Position numbers and translations under genes: made by a program. A stretch of DNA of 64,000 nt, taken from Metridium senile. Lineage: Eukaryota; Cnidaria; Anthozoa; Actiniaria; Metridiidae. The DNA lies in NCBI GenBank assembly GCA_949775045.1, contig OX459100.1:11328831-11392830 (forward strand). The letters are read 5' to 3'. Numbering within the stretch: position 1 is the first letter of the stretch; each line of letters opens with the position of its first letter. Positions 35,162 to 47,100 of this stretch are shown in pieces. Under the pieces are notes generated by a model that was not told the DNA's origin, did not search any database, and saw only the letters and a program-made list of their open reading frames with translations.

Positions 35162-38100
35162 CTATTGGGAAGGCAGATTCATAACTTAGTAACTGAAGCA
35201 AATGGTCTTTAATAAAGAGACTAGCTTCCTACTTCTTTTTAATGTTTGACCGATCAACGTTAAACGGCTGTAGATCTTAAGGCCTGCCCCTGGACCTTAA
35301 ATCGCCGTAATTTAATGCGATTTAAAGCGTTTTAAGGCGATTTAATGCGATTTAAGAAAATATGGCCAAACTTCGAGTGAAATTTTAAGGCGTATTAGTG
35401 CGGTTTAAGGCGATTTAAGGCGATTTAAGAAAATATGGCCAAACTTCAAGTGAAGTTTTAAGGCGTTTTAGTGCGGTTTAAGGCGATTTAAGGCGATTTA
35501 AGGCGATTTAAGGTCCAGGGGCAGGCCTATCTTATATGCAAACTCCCACCCCCACAAGCTTCAATCTTTATGTAACAATTCTTGGTAAATGTCAAAGCTG
35601 GGGTGTTTGCATATAAGCCTCATGTAGGAAGACTGTCTTGAGGCACTTTTATTGATTGGACAGTCTTATCAAGTGATTTTGGACCAGTTATACAGAAGAA
35701 GAGCCACTCATTCTATTTTAGAATAAAGGTTTTTCACCAGAAAACTTTAAGGATGTTTCTGCGCATCCTAATTTCTGCACGCAACGAGGAACGTCTGTCA
35801 CCGAGCCAAAACTATAAGCTATTTGTATGTATTCATAAATATTTATACATAATACTTATCTATAGGTTATTAGACAGTTGTCTAAAAAAATGTTTAACAA
35901 AACACTCAGGTTTTTTTTACAAAAATGGTTTAAACGCTCGGCTTGTATGTATTGCTCGCAACCGATTTTTGACTAGAAAAAGGCTGCATTTTGATATCAT
36001 CTCACTCCTAAACAAGAACGCTGACCCCAATTTTTATTTGCAAAACTTCTATGACGGTCTTATTTCCCCATGCTAAATGTGAAGAAAAAAAAACTTGGGA
36101 AACTATTTAGCCCGCGAACGTCCTTAATTATTCATTCATATGTCCGTGTATCATTTATTCCTTCATTCATTTATCCAACCAATTATTTTTTTTAAATGAA
36201 TTTTCCAACTGTTATTTTTTTTAGCCATCTATATAGGCTGACCTACCTGGTCTTTGTGGTAGGGCTTTGTTTGGTTTGGATTTTCTTTAGTGTAAAAGTG
36301 CAAATTATCGATGGGGTTTTTATCCTTCATTCCATAGTTAAAGGTCACCAACTAGAACAACAAGAAAAATATGCGTTGTCTCTTTAATCCTCGTGTGTTT
36401 TTACTTACGTCATTTCATGGTTGAACGTACGTCATCTCATGGTTTAACTTACGTCATCTCATGGTTTAACTTACGTCATCTCACGGTTTAACTTACGTCA
36501 TCTCATGGTTTAACGTACGTCATCTCATGGTTTAACGTACGTCATCTCATGGTTTAACGTACGTCATCTCATGGTTTAACGTACGTCATCTCATGGTTTA
36601 ACTTACGTCATCTCATGGTTTAACGTACGTCATCTCAAGGTTTAACGTCACGGTACTACATCTCAAGGTTTAACTTACGTCATCTCAAGGATTAACGTAC
36701 GTCATCTCATGGTTTAACGTACGTCATCTCATGGTTTAACTTACTTCATCTCATGGTTTAACGTACGTCATCTCATGTTTTAACTTACGTCATCTCATGG
36801 TTTAACGTACGTCATCTCATGGTTTAACTTGCGTCATCTCATGGTTTAACTTACGTCATCTCATGGTTTAACTTACGTCATCACATGGTTTAACTTACGT
36901 CATCTCATGGTTTAACTTACGTCATCTCATGGTTTAACTTACTTCATCTCATGGTTTAACGTACGTCATCTCATGGTTTAACTTACGTCATCTCATGGGT
37001 GAATTACGTCATCTCATGGTTTAACTTACGTCATCTCATGGTTTAACTTACGTCATCAAATGGTTTAACGTACGTCATCTCATGGTTTAACGTACGTCAT
37101 CTCATGGTTTAACGTACGTCATCTCATGGTTTAACTTACTTCATCTCATGGTTTAACGTACGTCATCTCATGGTTTAACTCACGTCATCTCATGGTTTAA
37201 CTTACGTCATCTCATGATTTAACGTACGTCATCTCATGGTTTAACGTACGCCATCTCATGGTTTAACGTACGTCATCTCTTGGTAAACTCATGTCATCTC
37301 TTTGTTGTACTTACGTCAATAATGATATCGCCTTCATATTCCCAGTCGAATGCTTCCCCCTTATCCGTATCAGGTATGAGGGCGAATAATTCCTCATGAA
37401 TTTTTTTCTTCTTTTTCTTCTCGTCTAGGACGGCATTTCCAATAAACTTCTTCTCGTCTAGGACGGCATTTCCAATAAACTTGTATATCTCTCTTTTCTC
37501 TATTTTTTGGAGAAGTTTACGTGCCTGGAAACAAAATATGCAATATTATATTAGTATAATTAAGCGTACTTTAAAGTATATAGCTTTGTAATGCGGTACG
37601 GTGTATATGTTCTGTGGTATAGATTGTTTAATGTGGTGTAGTGTATACATGTATTTTACATGTAATATAGCGTGGTGGGCTATGGTGTGTGATATGGCTT
37701 GTGCGGATCATAATCTGATGATGATGTGGTGTAGTGTGGCGTCGTTGGTTTGTGTGGTGTGTGTAGCGTAGTGTAGCGTGGTGAGGTAAGGTAAGGTGTG
37801 TTGTAGAGTGTTGTAGAGTGTGTAGCGTAGCGTTGAGTGGCGTACGTGGTGTGCAATCATGTGCTGTGCTGTGCTGTGCTGTGCTGTGCTGTGCTGTGCT
37901 GTGCTGTGCTGTGCTGTGCTGTGCTGTGCTGTGCTGTGCTGTGCTGTGCTGTGCTGTGCTGTGCTGTGCTGTGCTGTGCTGTGGTATACCGATACTTACT
38001 GTTTGTAGCCCTTCGTCAGATGAATACAATATCTGATAATAAACGTTATCAGTCAGGTTGGTGTATGCTTCCATATCGTATATCGCTTCAGACATCTTTT

Positions 38101-41100
38101 TTGGAACCCTAAAAATAAAATACGTTCAAGTTCTGAGTATTATATAATATCGTGTTATCAAAATAGCGAGGTTTTATGAAAACATTTGGATAAGTCCACA
38201 GATTTGGGACAACTTAAAATCCGTTATAAAAGTGATGTCAGGTGCAATGTTTGGAAACTGAAAGATAGCCCTTTCCTTCAAAGACTTGACAAGAATTTAT
38301 TGCGCCAATAACCTTTCAATAATGTCACGTAGGCAGTTCGTTTGTGACCTCGACAAAAATATTAGTTGATTTTAACTATAGGATGAGAATCGTCCCAAAA
38401 ACTGCAGTTAGCTATAGCAAATATCACCTTGTTGAGCGGATCATTACATACCCATTTTCGCCTTTGATTTTCAAATGATCATTAGCTTTAACAAGTGCTT
38501 CGCAGATCCTGAAAGAAACAAGGATAAACAAGTTGACGAGTTAGCCATCATCTGTTAGAAACCTCCATGGGAATACGAGTCACAAAACGGCACTCTTAAC
38601 GCAGTCTCCTCTCATCTTCCTATCGCATGTCTCCTCTCTTTTCTTCTCTTTCTTTCTTCCCTCGGTTGTTTCTAATGTAAACATGTAAAGCAGTCTTTTA
38701 ACCTGTAATACAATTTTCAATACTGATGTTTCTACCTAGTATAAATAAAGGAACTCCAAGGAGATAACAGAAGAGCGGAAAGGTAATGAGGAATTAAGAA
38801 GAGATAACAGATGAATATGTATGTAATGAATGAAGGAGGTAATAGAAGAAAGGAGGGATGTAAACAGGAACGGAAGACTGTACAGAACAAGTTGGAATCG
38901 AAGAGAAAGAACAGAACTGAAACGAGAACATTGGAACGAAAAAGGAAAGTGTAAAGAGGGGAAGAGAGGTTGTTCGGGACAGTTTCGGGATCCCTGTGTG
39001 GGCACGTGACTCACACGAGGTTTAATGGACATTCTTCACGTACATGTCGAAGTTCTTCTCGTCCAAATAATTGTAGTCCTTACGCAGGCATGATCGTGAG
39101 TAATCATTGTAATTAAGGTGGCTCGACTGAGTATTTTTGAAGGGCCACCGTCGCTGTTTGATCGCAAAGTACGTCGCGCGTAGAAAAATAATTTCAAATT
39201 AATTTCCATAGCGAGTTCAGGCATAGACTGAAGTTTGTTCTGATGTTTCAAATATTGCAATCGGAACTAGCAATGATTTTTTATGATAGAAAAGTAGTTT
39301 TGACAAATACGACAATTTTAGGCGAAATAGAGTTTTCTATAAAACCGCATTGATTGTTTCACAAACTTCAGATCAAGGTCTTCGTTGTTGCTGAAAATAA
39401 AAGATTTATATGGAGGCATTTTTGAATAAAACGCTTTTAAACATTTACACAACAAATAAATTAAATTAATCAAGCATCCATTTCACTTGATCAAAAACAT
39501 CACTACAAAAGCACAGAAAAAGTTGCTTTTGGTCTCATTTGGTCAACAAATGTCTTAGTTATCGATAACTAAGACATTTGTTGACGTCCGTCTGGCGAAC
39601 ATTAACGAAATCACTTCAGGCTATTAGCACATACATGATTTTTCGTTTGGTGAGATATAACTGCGCTTTTTCTGCTTTTGTCTAATATTGCACACATTTT
39701 TACAAAATATTTCAAAACTTAAAATTTCCTTGATGAATTTTTTTCCTACCGCAGCATTGGCTTTTTGAAATAGTTACTCATCGAGCCCTGCAGTTTTATG
39801 ACCATTGATAGATTGGAAGATATCGAAAATAATTTTCAAAATAGGTAAACTTTTCGACCGCTTACTCAAGGCTCGCATTGTTTTGGTTGTCCGAGACCGC
39901 TATTGTCTATATTTTTTACTCAAGTTGTGAATTCCGATATGCATTGTCACCTCACAAACAACACTTGACTACCGTTCGTTAGCCGAGCAGCTCCGAATGT
40001 GATTGCTTGAATATTATATTAAAATATGCAGTACTTCGAATAACATGCCTCTAACTAAACTTGATAAAAAGCGAAAAATCACTGGGCAAAGATTCGAAGT
40101 GCAGCGTATCAGCTGGAATTGCGTTACCGTCCTTTGTCATTATAAAATATGCAGTACTTCGAATAACATGCCTCTAACTAAACTTGATAAAAAGCGAAAA
40201 ATCACTGGGCAAAGATTCGAAGTGCAGCGTATCAGCTGGAATTGCGTTACCGTCCTTTGTCATTATAATATAATATTCAAACGATCACACTCACGGCTAT
40301 AAACGAACGGTAGTCAAGTGTTGTTTGTGAGGTGACAATGCATATCGGAATTCACAACTTGAGTAAAAAATATAGACAATAGCGATCTCGGACAACCAAA
40401 ACAATGCGAGCCTTGAGTAAGCGGTCGAAAAGTTTACCTATTTTGAAAATTATTTTCGATATCTTCCAATCTATCAATGGTCATAAAACTGCAGGGCTCG
40501 ACGAGTAACTATTTCAAAAAGCCAATGCTGCGGTAAGAAAAAAATTCATCAAGGAAATTTTAAGTTTTGAAATATTTTGTAAAAATGTGTGCAATATTTG
40601 ACAAAAGCAGAAAAAGCGCAGTTATATCTCACCAAACGAAAAATCATGTATGTGCTAATAGCCTGAAGTGATTTCGTTCATGTTCGCCAGACGGATAACT
40701 AAGACATTTGTTGACCAAATGAGACCAAAAGCAACTTTTTCTGTGCTTTTGTAGTGATGTTTTTGATCAAGTGAAATGGATGCTTGATTAATTTAATTTA
40801 TTTGTTGTGTAAATGTTTAAAAGCGTTTTATTCAAAAATGCCTCCATATAAATCTTTTATTTTCAGCAACAACGAAGACCTTGATCTGAAGTTTGTGAAA
40901 CAATCAATGCGGTTTTATAGAAAACTCTATTTCGCCTAAAATTGTCGTATTTGTCAAAACTACTTTTCTATCATAAAAAATTATTGCTAGTTCCGATTGC
41001 AATATTTGAAACATCAGAACAAACTTCAGTCTATGCCTGAACTCGCTATGGAAATTAATTTGAAATTATTTTTCTACGCGCGACGTACTTTAATTTGCGA

Positions 41101-44100
41101 TCAAACAGCGACGGTGGCCCTTCAAAAATACTCAGTCGAGCCACCTTAAGCTAAATTGTACATTTCTTTTGTGATTCATCATTTGATTGTATAATAAGCA
41201 TAGTGTTTTGATTTGATTGTAGTTTTACCGAACGACAAATAAATGTATTGAAAATCGAGTCGAAGGAATGTTTGCGTGATTATTTAATTGAACCTCCACA
41301 GAGGTTTTGAAAACAACTTACATTATTTCAATAACATTTGTCGTTTTGTGTTGATAGGCCCGTTGCCACAGAAGGAGTCTGGTATGAAACATCTCGTAGA
41401 TATTAACAACTTCCTTGTCTCTCACACAGATCTGCATTTTCTCCTCTACCTTGATAACACGGGTCATCTTGATGTAACGACTAAAAGAATGACAATAAAA
41501 GAGAATAGCAGTCAAACATATGTCTTTGGGTAAGGAGGGAGAGTAGCATACATCCTCTTCTACCCTTCCCTTCCCCCTAAACAAAACAAAACAAAACAGA
41601 ACTGAAGGCAGGTAACAAGTTTGACCCCCTAATACAGGTCCGTCTACACTGAGTTATTGTTAAGTGTAAATCATTTTACAGTGCGCTATATACGAAAAAT
41701 TCATCTTTTACAACGTCACTCCCATCTGGGTACTTCCTTGAGACTGATCTTTTCCATACACACTATCACTACATTGATTAATTACAACCATCACTCCCCA
41801 TTCAGTCTCTTCTGTAAGGTTTGCCCAACACACATTAGAGCGAAAACACTAGAACCATGAAATAAAAACAAAATAGTTACTAACTAATAGTTTCTATTTA
41901 GTGACTATTTAGTAAGTATCACTCAACCAGAAACATCAAATACAAAAGGAAACAATACCTCATTACAACTTTACTTGTCTTTGATAGTGACTAATAGTCA
42001 CTAAATAAAAACTATTAGTTAGTAACTATTTTATTTTATTTCATGGTTTTAGTGTTTTCGCTCTACCACTACACTTAATATTAAAAACTGTCACTCCTCG
42101 CTTATTCATGAGATCTGCTCCACACACTATATCACCCAGATGATGATAATGGTGATAATGATGATAATGGTGATAATAATGATAATGGTGATGATGATGG
42201 TAATGAAGATAATGATAATGATAATGATGATGATGATAATGATAACGATAACAATAAAGATGGTGGTGATACTGACAATGATAATGATGATAAGAATGAC
42301 ATTGACCTATACTATATTAGTCCCTCTTTACACAACACAGGATGCAACAGAACACGAAGTCCCTTGTTAGGCATTCCCCTTGTTTCACACACACTGTTCC
42401 CAGATCACTGCATTCTGTGTACACCTATTTCAATTAACGTTGTCCATCTGGAATGGTTGATCTGAGACCGATAGGAATTGTGGGAGCTCGTTAAACTGCA
42501 AATACACTATATAATCACGCTTGAATATGAATGTTTACTTCTGAAATACTGTTATCTGTAATTCAGCACCATTCAAGTGTCTCAGATCAACCATCCCAGA
42601 TGGACAACGTTAATTGAAATAGATGTACACAAGCTCACAACATTCTACTCAATGTTGATTTTTGATGGGGGAAGGGAACTTCAGAACAGTAAACTTTATG
42701 ACAAAGAAGAGAATGCAACTCACTTGTGATCAAAGGAGTTCTTGATTCCAAGGTTATGACAATCACGAGCGAAGTAGTCCCATTTGTCAACATCAATACC
42801 AGTTCGTTTGTTGGCAATAATCTAAAAAAGAAAACATTTCTCTTGGAAAACAAATTATTTGATTGAAGATATGATAACATTTTTGATATCATACAAAAAT
42901 AATAGTCAGATTAAAAACAGTAACTTTTATGAGCAAATTATACAAAAAGATCTCATCGACGATGTAGACAATTGCATCCGTGCTTCTTTTTTTATTGATT
43001 ATTTTTGTGCGGTATCTTTTGTCTGTCCTTTTTAAAGGACTTCCGGTAATCGGCAGGTAATGCTTACCTCGTACAAGAAACGTTTAGACTCTGGTCTTCC
43101 TTTGTAGGGCCATTCCGGATCCTGAAATATTACAATCTAAATGTTAGTAAAGAGAGAATAAAAGAAACGGAGAAGAGCAGAGGACAGTAGAGAAAAGACG
43201 AGGACGGGGAGCAAAAGTAAGGGAAGGGAAGGAGAAGAGAACAGAAGACATGACAAGACAAGTCATAGTTTCAGTACAGATAAAAACATACTACTCAAGA
43301 CAACATGAAGAATGCTAAATTGTGTTACCTTTTCTTTGTTTTCTTTCTTTGGTCCAGCAAAAAGTTCCTCGATAAATAACATATCTTCATCATCAAGCTG
43401 GTAATTGTCTTTAAACTTTATTTGTTTTAAATCATTTTTCTCAACAATGTGACGAAACATGTCAACACTTGCATTCTCATGCTGCAAGAGAAGTAATGCA
43501 TTTCATACATTTAAACACATTAAAACTGACGTGGGAATATACCTATTAAAGCTAATCAAGAGGGGTTCCAAACAAGTAATCAATATTATCACCATTTCTA
43601 TTATTTTCTATTATTTACATACTTATTATCAACATCACCATCACGATCGTCATCATAATCATTATCGTCATCATAATCATTATCACCATCACCATCACGA
43701 TCGTCATCATAATCATTATCGTCATCATAATCATTATCAACATCACCATCACGATCGTCATCATAATCATTATCACCATCACCAACACGATCGTCATCAT
43801 AATCATTATCGTCATCATAATCATTATCACCATCACCAACACGATCGTCATCATAATCATTATCGTCATCATAATCATTATCACCATCACCAACACGATC
43901 GTCATCATAATCATTATCGTCATCATAATCATTATCACCATCACCAACACGATCGTCATCATAATCATTATCAACATCACCATCACGATCGTCATCATAA
44001 TCATTATCGTCATCATTCACGATCGTCATCATAATCATTATCAACATCACCATCACAATCACGATCGTCATCATAATCATTATCGTCATCATTCACGATC

Positions 44101-47100
44101 GTCATCATAATCATTATCAACATCACCATCACAATCACGATCGTCATCATAATCATTATCGTCATCATTCACGATCGTCATCATAATCATTATCAACATC
44201 ACCATCACAATCACGATCGTCATCATAATCAGTATCGTCATCATTCACGATCGTCATCATAATCATTATCGTCATCATTCACGATCGTCATCATAATCAG
44301 TATCGTCATCATTCATTATTATCACAAATAAACACCATCCATTAGCCTGCGTAGATCACCGTAGATCGCCCCACCATGGTCATCATCATTCATCATCATC
44401 ATCATTATCATACTCAAATTCATCATCATCATCATCATCTGTATCGTCATTTATTATGATTCTAATAAAATTCACTTACTTTCCAGTCGGAATCAGGGAG
44501 GACCTCTGGGATAAACTGTCTGTCAAATAAGTGAGAAAAGGGCCCGTGTCCTGTGGAATGAAATCATGTGACAATGACCATTTTTCACACATGGTGGAAA
44601 TTGTGCAAATTATCCTACATTTTTATTCCGATTGTCTCTTTGGACATCTTGTTCTAAGAAAATGAAAAAGTTTCATTAAAAAAAAACAAATCAAAGCCAA
44701 ATTGTGCCTTTTTTAAGCTTCGAACAAACTAAAGAATGATAAAGGGGAGTCAACAAAGCGGTCAAACGACTACGCATGCGTTTCAAAATTTTCACAGCGG
44801 TAAATTTGCCATTGTAAAATTAGTAATTTCGGACTGCAGTGTTTGAAGTCGATTTATAAAGCATTTCCTATAAAGCTTGATATATTTAAGCTTGAAGTTC
44901 CGTGTACATAACCTTTGTTATATTTTAAAGCTACCATGAGTCTATACTTTTGTATTTTTGTTTATATTTTGAGAAAAAAAGCGATGAAAGTCGTACACTC
45001 CATCGTTTTTTATAGAGTCCGTACGAATGTCAGATTTGTGTGCTGGATTATTTTACTTGTTTTTTCGCGCATGCGTAGTCGTTTGTCGACCACTGTGTTA
45101 GGAGAGTCTTGAAAGCGACTAGTGCTCAGTCCCACTCGACCAAAACAATAGAAATTTTGAATTTTACTGACGTTTTTTAGCGCCTTAACTAACACGGTGA
45201 CCCCCAGTTTTTACTTTTTATTCATGGCTGCATTTACTATTCTTAAGGAGGCTCGAAATGGTTTTTTGAGCGCGCGCGCAATATCGCCAATTTTACAAGA
45301 CCCCTCTGACGCGTACAAAATGTATTTTTATTAATAACAACACAATGAAATGGTAGATTTTTTTTATTTTTTGTCAATTTGTTCCAATTAAGGTTTAGAT
45401 TTAGTAGATCCATTTTAAGAAAAATCTGTAATGAAAAACCATTTATATCTAGAAAAAAATCATTTTTTATAATATTTTAAAGATTTCGCATTACAGATTT
45501 TTTTTATTTTTCCTCAGTTGCAAGAACAGGTAGGGAACTAGACATGTACAAGTTTAAAAAAATTTTTACCTAAAGGATTTGGATATATCAGCTTTAATAA
45601 AGGAATTTCAGGTCCTTTTTGCAGCGGCCTGCTGTTGTCATGACAACGTCAAACGCAATAATTTAAAAAAAATTGATAACCTAGATGCATACGCTTCAAA
45701 ATGATATATCGGTTAACTGTGTAGTTTCACAATAATGCTTCATAACATGCAATATAAAGTAGGTATATAGATATATACAGAAACCATTTCGGGACGTTCG
45801 CGCGGAATGTTCACGCGCATCCACTACCATAGGCAGCCCAACTACTCCTTTCGAGGATTTTTTTATTTTTCAATAAAGATTCAATGGAAAAAAATGCGCG
45901 CGACTCTTTTGGTTTCTTTGTTTGGCGCGCGCTTGTAGTCTTTGGGTTTCCTGTGGCGCGCTTGTAGATTATGGGGTTCCTGTGGTCAATCCCGCGGGAG
46001 ACAAGTATATATTGTGACACAATATACAATATACAATATACACAAATACACAATATACAATATACAAGGTACCTGACTCTGCTGACCATCCATCCCGCGG
46101 GATTGACCACAGGAACCCCACAATCTACAAGCGCGCCACAGGAAACCCAAAGACTACAAGCGCGCGCCAAACAAAGAAACCAAAAGAGTCGCGCGCATTT
46201 TTTTCCATTGAATCTTTATTGAAAAATAAAAAATCCTCGAAAGGAGTAGTTGGGCTGCCTATGCCACTACGCACGACAACGCGCGGTGGGGAACGCCTCA
46301 CGGAACGCCTGGGTGATTTTGCTTTTATAAGAAAAACAAGCAACCTCGTTCCCAGGGTCTTTCAGTTTTCCGTGAGGAGAAAAGACCCTGGCATTGGCTG
46401 GAGTTTACACCCAGTATTTCTGGGTGTTCGATTGGTGTATACCGCTGATATGTCAACATTACCGGCGCTGTTTTAGACCTTTCATACTGCGAGTTTCAGT
46501 CTCAAAAGTTAGATTTACTAAACCCAAGACCAATTTAACACTTCACGAATGCTGTAATAAGGTATTTGGTATACGAAAAATGTTTTGAAGTGGTCTTTTT
46601 TTGCTTTTATGAAAACTGAAAACTCGTACGACTTTCATACTTTTAATACTTTGAAAAACGTTTTCTTGACTTAAATTAATTTTGTATGTAATTTTATCGT
46701 CAAATAAAATATGCATATTCAAATAAGTGTGATTTGTTTTTCTCCTTTAGATCGTTTTAAGTCTGTTTGATAGTTAGAAAAATATAAAATGAAAGTCCTT
46801 TTTTGCAGATGTAATATTAAGTGTTGTAACGGAAACTGACTTTGTTTTTCTCAAAAAAGAAAATTAGTTAGCTGAGAAAAAATTCATTTACCCTGCCTTG
46901 GTTATGTATTTTTCTTGGCCTTTGTATTGTTGTATAGATTGCAGTTTACTTCGTAGTGAGTATGAAGACGAAAGTCGTTCATTTCAATAACTGAAAAATT
47001 TGTCACATTTCGGTATAAAAGCTAAAGCTATCGATTTCAGTTTTAAAATATGGACATTCTATGAATGCATTATCCAGGTTTGTTTCCTTAGCTTACATTT

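Noticed and set aside
37818..38112. ORFs with repeated AVLCC
   Set aside because: Pentamer microsatellite in gene B intron 13 overlapping exon 13 in the wrong strand or frame.
40003..40302. 99-codon ORF as a gene
   Set aside because: It depends on a 123-bp tandem duplication at the centre of a palindromic transposon; no known domain. Kept as a repeat and a finding.
43459..44092. His-rich and Asp-rich ORFs on opposite strands
   Set aside because: Triplet-periodic minisatellite in gene B intron 7; no start context or splice support.
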